From Alphaproteobacteria bacterium (GTDB lineage: Bacteria > Pseudomonadota > Alphaproteobacteria > UBA8366), in contig JABJCS010000500.1 in NCBI GenBank assembly GCA_018665505.1, positions 1-9,424 on the forward strand: a stretch of 9,424 nt of DNA, given 5' to 3'. The notes beneath the pieces are model-generated. The model worked only from the letters and a program-made list of their open reading frames with translations, searched no databases and was not told where the DNA came from. Of this stretch, positions 1 to 5,829 are shown piece by piece (within the stretch, counting starts at the first letter, position 1; every line of letters starts with the position of its first letter). The translations under genes and the position numbers were made by a program.

Positions 1-23
1 ATGCTATCTGAATCTTTAGGCAT
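1..23 (-). CDS. 5' end of a TPP-riboswitch-controlled gene, product unknown (partial)
   Basis: Only the first seven codons are inside the window (Met-Pro-Lys-Asp-Ser-Asp-Ser), so the product cannot be recognised. The start is chosen because a strong Shine-Dalgarno (GGAGGAG, complement of 31-37) sits seven bases upstream. The other nearby ATG, at 39-37, reads into a stop after seven codons. The gene lies about 70 bases downstream of a TPP riboswitch on the same strand. It is therefore probably a thiamine biosynthesis, salvage or uptake gene (thiC or a thiamine/HMP transporter component are usual in this group), but that rests only on the riboswitch. Confidence 0.6.
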
Positions 24-26
24 TGC

Positions 27-56
27 GGATCTCCTCCATGCAAATTACGGAGACCC
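27..56 (-). promoter_or_regulatory. Candidate Shine-Dalgarno-sequestering hairpin of the riboswitch expression platform
   Basis: Read on the minus strand, GGGTCTCC (complement of 49-56) can pair with GGAGATCC (complement of 27-34), giving eight pairs including one G-U around a 14-base loop. The 3' arm contains much of the Shine-Dalgarno of the downstream start codon at 23. This is the arrangement expected for translational control by a TPP aptamer, where ligand binding favours the closed hairpin. The pairing is visible in the sequence; the regulatory role is inference. No U-tract terminator is seen between the aptamer and the start codon, which also favours translational over transcriptional control. 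Confidence 0.5.
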
Positions 57-93
57 GGGATGGCTTAGGTGGGATGGCGCGACGTCCGCGCCT

Positions 94-206
94 GTTCCAG
101 TTCCCTACGCCGGCGTGACCCGGATCAGGTTCTAAGGGTCAACGCGTCACCGATTTTTACCCGGCCTAGCGAACTCTCAGCCCCTTCACGGGACCCCCCT
201 TGGAAC
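94..206 (-). ncRNA. TPP (thiamine pyrophosphate) riboswitch aptamer, THI element
   Basis: The minus strand carries the conserved blocks of the THI-box in the correct order: GGGGCTGAGA (complement of 175-184), CCCTTAGAACCTGATCCGGG (around 118-138), then CGCCGGCGTAGGGAA (around 101-115). The P1 helix closes with GTTCCA (complement of 201-206) pairing perfectly with TGGAAC (complement of 94-99). The region between the CUGAGA block and the CCUGAU block holds the variable P3 arm. The aptamer senses thiamine pyrophosphate in the leader mRNA and normally lowers expression of thiamine synthesis or uptake genes when TPP is plentiful. It faces the gene that leaves the window at the left edge. Confidence 0.93.
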
Positions 207-214
207 GAACAACA

Positions 215-243
215 ATAGTGGGGCCTAAGCGGCGCAAGGTCAA
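215..243 (-). promoter_or_regulatory. Candidate sigma-70-type promoter for the TPP riboswitch transcript
   Basis: On the minus strand TTGACC (complement of 238-243, five of six matches to the -35 consensus) is followed after 17 bases by CACTAT (complement of 215-220, a weak -10 with three matches). Initiation would fall near base 208, just before the P1 helix of the riboswitch begins at 206. This fit between promoter position and aptamer start is the main support. The -10 itself is poor. Confidence 0.45.
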
Positions 244-285
244 TGACTGACGATGAGGGATTCCCGGAAATACGACGGCATTTGT

Positions 286-415
286 CCTAATTTCGTCATT
301 TCGGGGTGGGCCTGGCCCGAACCTGGAATTAGGTCCTGAGCGTTACTTGGTGTCCGTGAGAAATTAGGCGTCTTTCAAGCCATAATTCCGGGTATGAGTC
401 GTGTCCCGAAATGAC
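286..415. repeat. Degenerate inverted-repeat intergenic element
   Basis: The ends are perfect 11-base inverted repeats: GTCATTTCGGG at 295-305 and its complement CCCGAAATGAC at 405-415. Inside these, ACCTGGAATTAGG (321-333) is matched in inverse by ACCCGGAATTATG (complement of 381-393), 11 of 13. A further inverse pair is CCTAATTT at 286-293 with AAATTAGG at 361-368. The element is about 120 bases long with no convincing reading frame. It resembles the short palindromic intergenic repeats scattered in many alphaproteobacterial genomes, or a worn non-autonomous element. No target-site duplication is obvious. The rest of 207-487 shows nothing else apart from the hairpin at 438-460. Confidence 0.5.
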
Positions 416-437
416 AGATTTTACTTTGCCAACTTCG

Positions 438-460
438 TTCCCCGGCCGAAGAGCCGGGAC
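438..460 (-). terminator. GC-rich hairpin downstream of the TauD-type gene, possible weak terminator
   Basis: CCCGGC (441-446) pairs with GCCGGG (453-458) around a six-base loop, with partial extension of the stem outward. It lies about 28 bases past the stop codon of the minus-strand dioxygenase, where a terminator would be expected. On that strand the hairpin is followed by GGAACGAAG rather than a run of U, so intrinsic termination is doubtful. It may simply stabilise the 3' end or belong to a repeat. Confidence 0.3.
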
Positions 461-487
461 CTACTGAGCGAAAAAACGACGCGGCGC

Positions 488-1597
488 TTACACCGGCTCC
501 AACGGAACGTTGAGCTCCGTACTTTGCCCGACGATACCGCCTCGGTCGCCAATTTCGACCGTTAAATAGCGCTCCAGCATGCTGTCCGGCAGTGGCCTTC
601 CGTTATCCGGGCACAGCCAAAGCCGCAGCAGATGCCGGCGTCGCTCTATTTCGGGCCAATCCTCGAAACCGGCGCGCGCATGGAGGATTTGGTGATTATG
701 CAGGAATTGGATATCGCCCGGCTCGAACACCATATCGAGACGAAATTCCGCGCTCTCGGTGATTTCGTCGAACAAATCGAATGCCGCAACCTGCCTGTCC
801 GTCAGCTTTGGCAGTTCCGGAAAACGTTCGCAGGATTCCATGTAATCTCGGGCATAAATCGTCGAGAGTTTACCCGCGTGGTAATGGAATGCCGCCATCG
901 GGTAATAGTCACATTTTCCGGGAGGAATCTCGCCCCGTCGATCGCGCCAGAGCGGTTCATACAGTGTCGCCCACAAGTCGGGGTCGCGACGATACATCTC
1001 GTCATGCACGGACACGGAACTGCAGATACTGCTCTCTCCGCCGGATTTCGACTTCTGCAGGCACATCAGCCCGACAAAATCAGTCGAGTCCGTGTGAAAG
1101 CGCTGACGTACCCGCGTCTGATAGACACGGACTTTGCCCGGATTACCAAACGCGTCGAGTTGGTCGCCGAGATTGCAGACATGCCCCAGCAAGTGCCCCT
1201 TGGCGTTCTGCGACCGTGCCGTACCAAGATGCGCGCCGATGCCCCAATAAATCCGCTCTGATTCTGCCAACGTGTAATCACTGACGGGAATGCCTCGAAT
1301 CAACACAAATCCTCGGCCTTCCAGTAATTCCTGTTTGATATCGGCCAGTCGCGGTCCAAGGTTCGGCAGACTGAAAGCGTTTTTATCAATCGCCAGAAAA
1401 TCGCGCTCCCGCGTTTGCCTCATCGCCTCGTCCAGTTCGGAGATTTCCGACGGTGACAGGGCATAAATCCATTCTTGCGGGGATTTCGATAATTCGGACC
1501 CGCGCCAAGCACCTGGCCCACCGATCGGTCCCGGCGCGCGCTCTTTCGTTGCGCCAGTGGAGACGAATTCAAACTCTGTATCAGGGAGTGCGCTCAT
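488..1597 (-). CDS. TauD/TfdA-family Fe(II)/2-oxoglutarate-dependent dioxygenase
   Basis: The 369-residue protein fits the clavaminate-synthase/TauD/TfdA fold. Such enzymes couple oxidative decarboxylation of 2-oxoglutarate to hydroxylation, desaturation or cleavage of a small organic substrate in the cytoplasm. Visible ligands are the facial triad H168-x-D170 (RFHTDSTDF) and distal H306 (NHQILHAR). The 2-oxoglutarate-binding arginine is probably R321 or R325 in RRRHLLRLWL. A segment near residues 95-103 (GFVLIRGIPV) is typical of the family's first core strand. It is longer than TauD itself (about 280) because of an N-terminal extension of roughly 50 residues. The ATG at 1597 is preceded by a weak GGGA about ten bases away. 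There is no signal peptide. It is transcribed divergently from the diiron-like gene across 89 bases, suggesting shared regulation. The substrate is unknown. Confidence 0.9.
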   Translation of the reverse strand: MSALPDTEFEFVSTGATKERAPGPIGGPGAWRGSELSKSPQEWIYALSPSEISELDEAMRQTRERDFLAIDKNAFSLPNLGPRLADIKQELLEGRGFVLIRGIPVSDYTLAESERIYWGIGAHLGTARSQNAKGHLLGHVCNLGDQLDAFGNPGKVRVYQTRVRQRFHTDSTDFVGLMCLQKSKSGGESSICSSVSVHDEMYRRDPDLWATLYEPLWRDRRGEIPPGKCDYYPMAAFHYHAGKLSTIYARDYMESCERFPELPKLTDRQVAAFDLFDEITESAEFRLDMVFEPGDIQFLHNHQILHARAGFEDWPEIERRRHLLRLWLCPDNGRPLPDSMLERYLTVEIGDRGGIVGQSTELNVPLEPV

Positions 1598-1620
1598 GGT
1601 TGAATTCCCATAATTTTGCT

Positions 1621-1650
1621 TTGCCGGTCGATTCCATCGAAATGGATTAT
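1621..1650 (+). promoter_or_regulatory. Candidate promoter for the diiron-like gene
   Basis: TTGCCG (1621-1626) and GATTAT (1645-1650) are separated by 18 bases; each matches its hexamer consensus at four of six positions. A small inverted repeat, TCCAT-N4-ATGGA (1633-1646), lies in the spacer and touches the -10, so it could be an operator half-site pair. The call is weak and based on pattern only. Confidence 0.3.
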
Positions 1651-1674
1651 ATCTGACATAGGAGTGATTGGCTC
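1646..1674 (-). promoter_or_regulatory. Candidate promoter for the TauD-type dioxygenase
   Basis: A perfect TATAAT is present on the minus strand (complement of 1646-1651). Seventeen bases upstream is GAGCCA (complement of 1669-1674), a poor -35 with three matches. Initiation near 1639 would give a leader of about 40 bases before the start at 1597. The -10 overlaps the candidate plus-strand -10, so the two divergent promoters may compete or share a regulator. Confidence 0.38.
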
Positions 1675-1686
1675 GGAGGAAACGAT

Positions 1687-2409
1687 ATGCAGGATCTAGA
1701 ACAACAACTTCTCGACGCCGCGTGGCCTTATTGGGAATGCGAGGCGGAGATCGCTAAACGCTTTTATGCCAAGGCGAGCGACGACGATCATATTTTCTAT
1801 CTCCGTGCTCAGCTGTGGAAAGAGCTCAACCCGGTAGACGGTTTCTTCAACGGGCTGCACAAGGAATTGCAAGGCGTCGTCGACCTGTATCCAAAGGTGG
1901 ATAACGGGATCGACCGGCACGACTATCACTTCCTGCTGTTGCAGCTGGTGCAAGAATTCAATCACTACGTCGTGCTCGCGGATATCTTTGAGCATTTGGT
2001 CGGACGCCCGATCTCTCCGGACGACACGACTCAGCTCGACGAGGAAAAGAAACTCGGCGATGTGCGCCGCGCTTATGTGGCCAAGAACGACCCGTTGCTG
2101 AACGCGGCGGTCGGCTTTACCGAAGGCGGCGGTGCCAGACTGTTCCGGGAAGGCAAGGAGCTGAAAGGCAATAAGGTCAACGAGCTGACCGCCAAAGCCA
2201 TGCAAACCATCTTCGACGACGAACACGATCACTATATGGAACAAGCGAAGGAAGCGATCAGCCATATTAAATCGCCTGAGGATCTGGAACGCATGAAAGA
2301 TGCGGTTGCGAAAATCAGCGAACAACGTGTCTGGATGCGCGCCGAAATGTTCCGTGACACGATGAGCCGGAAAGAGATTGAAACATTCATCTCGGAGAAC
2401 CGGCGGTAA
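1687..2409 (+). CDS. Small helical protein with a diiron ligand pattern (ferritin-like or haem-oxygenase-like oxidase), family not identified
   Basis: The 240-residue protein is almost wholly helical, acidic and soluble, with no signal peptide or membrane segment. I do not recognise a named family by overall sequence. The candidate metal ligands have the spacing of a diiron four-helix protein: E60, then E90-x-x-H93 (QEFNHY), E146 (FTEGGGARLF), and E179-x-x-H182 in DDEHDHY. The last can also be read as D178-x3-H182, the motif of haem-oxygenase-like diiron oxidases such as UndA. The sequence therefore fits either a ferritin-like or an HDO-type O2-activating enzyme. The ATG has a strong Shine-Dalgarno, GGAGGA at 1675-1680. 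It is divergent from the Fe/2OG dioxygenase and is followed by a REP-like stem-loop and the BKACE gene. Ligand assignments come from spacing only; activity and substrate are unknown. Confidence 0.75.
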   Translation: MQDLEQQLLDAAWPYWECEAEIAKRFYAKASDDDHIFYLRAQLWKELNPVDGFFNGLHKELQGVVDLYPKVDNGIDRHDYHFLLLQLVQEFNHYVVLADIFEHLVGRPISPDDTTQLDEEKKLGDVRRAYVAKNDPLLNAAVGFTEGGGARLFREGKELKGNKVNELTAKAMQTIFDDEHDHYMEQAKEAISHIKSPEDLERMKDAVAKISEQRVWMRAEMFRDTMSRKEIETFISENRR

Positions 2410-2425
2410 ATTTCCGCCCCGCCCT

Positions 2426-2503
2426 CACCCTCTCGCCCTTCGACAGGCTCAGGGTGAGGCCTATAAAAGACCTCATGCTGAGCCTGTCGAAGTATGAGAG
2501 TGG
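2426..2503. repeat. REP-like inverted repeat forming a long stem-loop
   Basis: Arms of 22 bases, 2438-2459 and 2471-2492, are inverted copies with two mismatches (core CTTCGACAGGCTCAG and its complement CTGAGCCTGTCGAAG). They are separated by an 11-base AT-rich loop. Outside the arms the pairing resumes with CTCTC (2430-2434) and GAGAG (2496-2500) after a non-paired four-base step. The core is a well-known dispersed palindromic repeat motif in proteobacterial intergenic DNA. It fills the gap between the diiron-like stop codon and the BKACE start, ending about ten bases before that ATG. It could thus protect or attenuate the transcript, or affect ribosome access to the BKACE gene. There is no U-tract. 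Confidence 0.85.
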
Positions 2504-2512
2504 AAAACAAGA

Positions 2513-3406
2513 ATGACACAAAAAACCTGGCTGGAAGTGGCGCTAAATGGCGGCGGCGGAGAGGCGCATCAGCATTTGATGCCGATCTCGCCGGACGATC
2601 TCATCGCCGAAGGCATCGCCTGTGTCGAAGCCGGCGCATCCATCGTGCATTTTCATTCCTATGACCCCGAAACCGGCAAACAAAGCGACGAGACCGAGCT
2701 CTATGCCAAAGTCATCGAGGGTATCCGTGCGAAGGTCGACGCCATCGTCTACGGCACGCTGCCGATGATCGGCTCCAAGGAAGCGCCGAGTGTGGAGCAC
2801 GTGAAGGAGCGCCACGCCGCTGTCGAGGGATTGGTTGAGCGCGGTCTTCTCGACTGGTTGTCGGTCGTCGACCCTGGCTCCGTCAACTTCGCACCCTTTA
2901 CCGAAATCGCCCACGATCGCGACGGTTTCGTCTATTTGAACCCATTAAGCCATGTTCGCTACGGCTTGGGTCTGTGCGAGCGCTTCGGTCTGCATCCAAG
3001 TTACGCGATTTACGAGCCGGGATTCGCGCGTCTCGGCGCTGCGATGGCGGAGCGGTTTCCAATCCTGCCGACACCGATCTATCTGCTGATGTTTTCGGAA
3101 GGTTACACTTTCAGCTTTCCACCGAAGCAATACGGCCTCGACGCCTATCTGGCATTGATGGATGACGTAGCACCGGATGCTCCCTGGATGGTCTCAGGAT
3201 TGATGGTGGACATTAGCCCGTTGATCGAACCCGCGGTCGAGCGCGGCGGCCATGTCAGGGTTGGCCTCGAAGACGCGCCGAAGCTTTCGGAACGCGGCAA
3301 TCTCTGGTGGGTCGAGGATGCGGTCAAACGCATTCGAGCTGCCGGAAGCGAACCCGCGACAGTGGCAGAGATCAGAGCATCCCTGAAGGAGAATTCGAAT
3401 GGTTGA
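2513..3406 (+). CDS. BKACE family beta-keto acid cleavage enzyme (DUF849, Kce-like)
   Basis: The 297-residue protein matches the DUF849/BKACE family: zinc-dependent TIM-barrel enzymes that condense a beta-keto acid with acetyl-CoA and split it to acetoacetate plus a new acyl-CoA. The zinc site is H46-x-H48 (IVHFHSYDPETG) plus E253 in VRVGLED. R249 and D254 sit at the spacing of the catalytic Arg and Asp of Kce. The N-terminal ALNGGGGE segment and the EPGF motif (168-171) also fit. Length is normal. The start has only a weak Shine-Dalgarno (GGAA in 2502-2505) just after the REP-like stem-loop. The stop overlaps the start of the Mo-hydroxylase gene by eight bases, so the two are almost certainly co-transcribed and translationally coupled. 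The keto acid used (dehydrocarnitine, 3-keto-5-aminohexanoate and others are known in the family) cannot be deduced. Confidence 0.93.
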   Translation: MTQKTWLEVALNGGGGEAHQHLMPISPDDLIAEGIACVEAGASIVHFHSYDPETGKQSDETELYAKVIEGIRAKVDAIVYGTLPMIGSKEAPSVEHVKERHAAVEGLVERGLLDWLSVVDPGSVNFAPFTEIAHDRDGFVYLNPLSHVRYGLGLCERFGLHPSYAIYEPGFARLGAAMAERFPILPTPIYLLMFSEGYTFSFPPKQYGLDAYLALMDDVAPDAPWMVSGLMVDISPLIEPAVERGGHVRVGLEDAPKLSERGNLWWVEDAVKRIRAAGSEPATVAEIRASLKENSNG

Positions 3407-5732
3407 GCGGTTCGCTATCGGCCAAGGCGTCTCGCGCCTCGAGGACCCTCGCCTGCTCAAGGGCGGTGGGCGCTATATGGACGATCTTCAAATACCGGAA
3501 CTGACGCATGGGTATATCCTGCGCTCGCCCCACGCCCATGCGCGTATCGTCTCTATCGATACCGAGGCGGCAGCGAAAATGCCCGGTGTTCTCGCCGTGC
3601 TGACAGGCGCGGATTGGCTGGCCGACGGATTAGGACCTGTCGCCTGCGAAATGCCGTTGAAACGCCCCGACGGCGGCCCCTTCTATAGCCCGCCCAACTA
3701 TCCCTTGGTCGCGGATAAAGCGCGGATGGTGGGTGACTATATCGCCCTCGTCGTCGCCGAGACCTTGGCGCAGGCGAAGGACGCCGCCGAAGCCATTGAT
3801 GTCGACTATGAGACCCTGCCGGTGGTCGCCGTCGCCACTGAGGCCCTGCGCGACGGCGCACCCGCCATCTGGGACGACAATCCGGACAACATTTGTTACT
3901 ACCATGAACAAGGCGACAAACCCGCCATCGAGGCCGCCTTCGCGGCCGCCGCGCATGTCGTGCGCCAAGACCTATGGATCAACCGGGTCTCCGCCAATTC
4001 CATGGAGCCGCGCGGCGCACTTGGTGTCTATGACGCCTTCGAGGACCGCTACACGCTTTATTCCGGCCTGCAGACGCCACACCGCAACCGCGCCGATATC
4101 GCCGACAATATCCTGCATATTCCAGAGACCAAAATGCGGGTCGTCGCGAACGATGTCGGTGGCAGCTTCGGGATGAAGGGCGGCACGTACCGCGAGCAAC
4201 CGCTGGTCCTCTGGGCCGCGAAGAAAGTCGGGCGGCCTGTCAAATGGCTTTCCGATCGCTCGGAAGCCCTACTCACCGATAACCACGCCCGCGACAATCA
4301 GACGGCAGCGGAGTTGGCGCTCGACGCAGACGGCAAGATTCTGGGCCTGCGGGTTAAAACCGTCGTAAACGTGGGCGGCCAGCTCTCCTCGCGCGGCCCG
4401 CATTCCGGAATAGCCAATCTCGGCACTTTGAGCGGCACCTACGTCCTCCCGTCAATTTACGTGCAGGTCACGGGTGCTTTCACAAATAGCGGCTCGACCT
4501 CTGCCTATCGTGGTGCGGGTCGGCCCGAGGCAGCTTACGTTATCGAGCGTATGCTCGACATCGCGGCAGACGAAATGAAAATCGATCCGGCGGAGATCAG
4601 ACGCCGCAACACGATCCCACGGATCGGTGAGCCTTACGACACTGGGTTCATCTTCACCTATGACAGCGGCGATTTCGGTAAGAACATGGAAATCGCGTTG
4701 GAGATGGCCGACTATAACGGGTTCGAGGCGCGGCGCGCGGAAGCCAAGACGCGGGGCAAGCTGCGCGGCATCGGCATTTCCAACACCATCGAGCAAGCGG
4801 CCGGTAAGGGATACGAATCCGCGCAAATCCGCTTCAGCCCAACAGGTGCGGTGACTCTTCTCCTCGGTACGATATCGCACGGCCAGGGGCACGAGACAGT
4901 GTTCACACAAGTGCTATGCGATCAGCTCGGTATCGATCCCGCCAAAATCCGCGTTGTCGAGGGTGATACGGATCAGGTGACGACAGGGACCGGCACATTC
5001 GGCTCCCGCTCGGCGGCGCTCGCGGGCTCCGCGATCAAGCTCGCGGCCGATAAAGTGATCGACAAGGCAAAGACCATCGCAGCGCACATCCTGGAAGCAT
5101 CCGCCGATGACATAGAGTTCGCCGACGGTGCCTTCCGCATCGCCGGGACGGACCGCAAGACACACCTCGACGACATTGCCGCCCTCGCCTATAACGCCGA
5201 CCGCCTGCCGCAGGGGATCGAGCCCGGCCTCGACGAGACCGCTATCTTTAATCCGGCTGCCCCGAACTTTCCAAACGGCTGCCACGTGGTCGAGACCGAG
5301 ATCGATCCGGATACCGGTAAGGTAGCACTGATAAAATACTCCATCGTCGACGATGTCGGCGTGACTCTAAATCCGCCACTCCTAAAGGGCCAAATCCACG
5401 GCGGCATCGCCATGGGCATGGGCCAGGCGCTGATGGAGGACGTGAACTATGACCCGAAATCCGGCCAATTGCGGAGCGGCTCGTTCATGGATTACTGCAT
5501 GCCCCGCGCCGACGATTTCTGTCACATGGAAGTGGTCAGCAACAACACTCCGACGCCCACCAACCCGCTCGGCGTAAAAGGTGCGGGCGAAGCGGGCACA
5601 GTCGGCTCCATCCCCGCCGTCGTCAATGCAGTGGTAGATGCGCTCTCCCCGCTCGGTATCAAGCACGTCGACATACCGCTGACATCGGAGCGAGTTTGGC
5701 GCGCAATACGAGATGTAAGAGACAGCGAATGA
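3399..5732 (+). CDS. Xanthine dehydrogenase-family molybdopterin-binding large subunit (CoxL-like, form II type)
   Basis: The 777-residue protein is a full-length large subunit of a molybdenum hydroxylase, which inserts water-derived oxygen into a C-H bond of an aldehyde or aromatic heterocycle. The N-terminus GQGVSRLEDPRLLKGGGRY (8-26) is typical of CoxL-like subunits. Cofactor segments include DVGGSFGMK (252-260), SHGQGHET (493-500), TGTFGSRSAALAGSA (531-545) and LGVKGAGEAG (724-733) with E731 as the expected catalytic glutamate. The active-site loop reads AYRGAGRPEA (369-378) instead of the Cys-bearing loop of true CO dehydrogenase, so CO oxidation is unlikely. A good Shine-Dalgarno (AAGGAG, 3386-3391) lies inside the BKACE gene. 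The partner FeS and FAD subunits are absent from the window. There is no Tat signal, so it is cytoplasmic. Confidence 0.93.
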   Translation: MVERFAIGQGVSRLEDPRLLKGGGRYMDDLQIPELTHGYILRSPHAHARIVSIDTEAAAKMPGVLAVLTGADWLADGLGPVACEMPLKRPDGGPFYSPPNYPLVADKARMVGDYIALVVAETLAQAKDAAEAIDVDYETLPVVAVATEALRDGAPAIWDDNPDNICYYHEQGDKPAIEAAFAAAAHVVRQDLWINRVSANSMEPRGALGVYDAFEDRYTLYSGLQTPHRNRADIADNILHIPETKMRVVANDVGGSFGMKGGTYREQPLVLWAAKKVGRPVKWLSDRSEALLTDNHARDNQTAAELALDADGKILGLRVKTVVNVGGQLSSRGPHSGIANLGTLSGTYVLPSIYVQVTGAFTNSGSTSAYRGAGRPEAAYVIERMLDIAADEMKIDPAEIRRRNTIPRIGEPYDTGFIFTYDSGDFGKNMEIALEMADYNGFEARRAEAKTRGKLRGIGISNTIEQAAGKGYESAQIRFSPTGAVTLLLGTISHGQGHETVFTQVLCDQLGIDPAKIRVVEGDTDQVTTGTGTFGSRSAALAGSAIKLAADKVIDKAKTIAAHILEASADDIEFADGAFRIAGTDRKTHLDDIAALAYNADRLPQGIEPGLDETAIFNPAAPNFPNGCHVVETEIDPDTGKVALIKYSIVDDVGVTLNPPLLKGQIHGGIAMGMGQALMEDVNYDPKSGQLRSGSFMDYCMPRADDFCHMEVVSNNTPTPTNPLGVKGAGEAGTVGSIPAVVNAVVDALSPLGIKHVDIPLTSERVWRAIRDVRDSE

Positions 5733-5829
5733 GTGTCTGAAATCCCCTCCGAGATTCTTAATCCACCTTTTCGGTTTTGAGCGTCGTGCTATCGTTGTTC
5801 CCAGGACACAAACGATAGGTGATAAAATC

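Noticed and set aside
203..480. Small genes in the region right of the riboswitch
   Set aside because: No open frame with a ribosome site or recognisable product was found; only inverted repeats and a hairpin are visible.
632..1261. Plus-strand 209-codon open frame inside the TauD-type gene
   Set aside because: It is antisense to a gene with clear catalytic motifs, has no convincing ribosome site, and encodes no recognisable domain.
1696..2325. Minus-strand 209-codon open frame opposite the diiron-like gene
   Set aside because: The plus-strand frame has a strong Shine-Dalgarno and ordered diiron-type motifs; the reverse frame looks like a codon-bias shadow.
3399..5732. Carbon monoxide dehydrogenase large subunit (coxL proper)
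   Set aside because: The active-site loop is AYRGAGR and lacks the Cys-containing AYRCSFR signature; the CoxS and CoxM genes are also absent.
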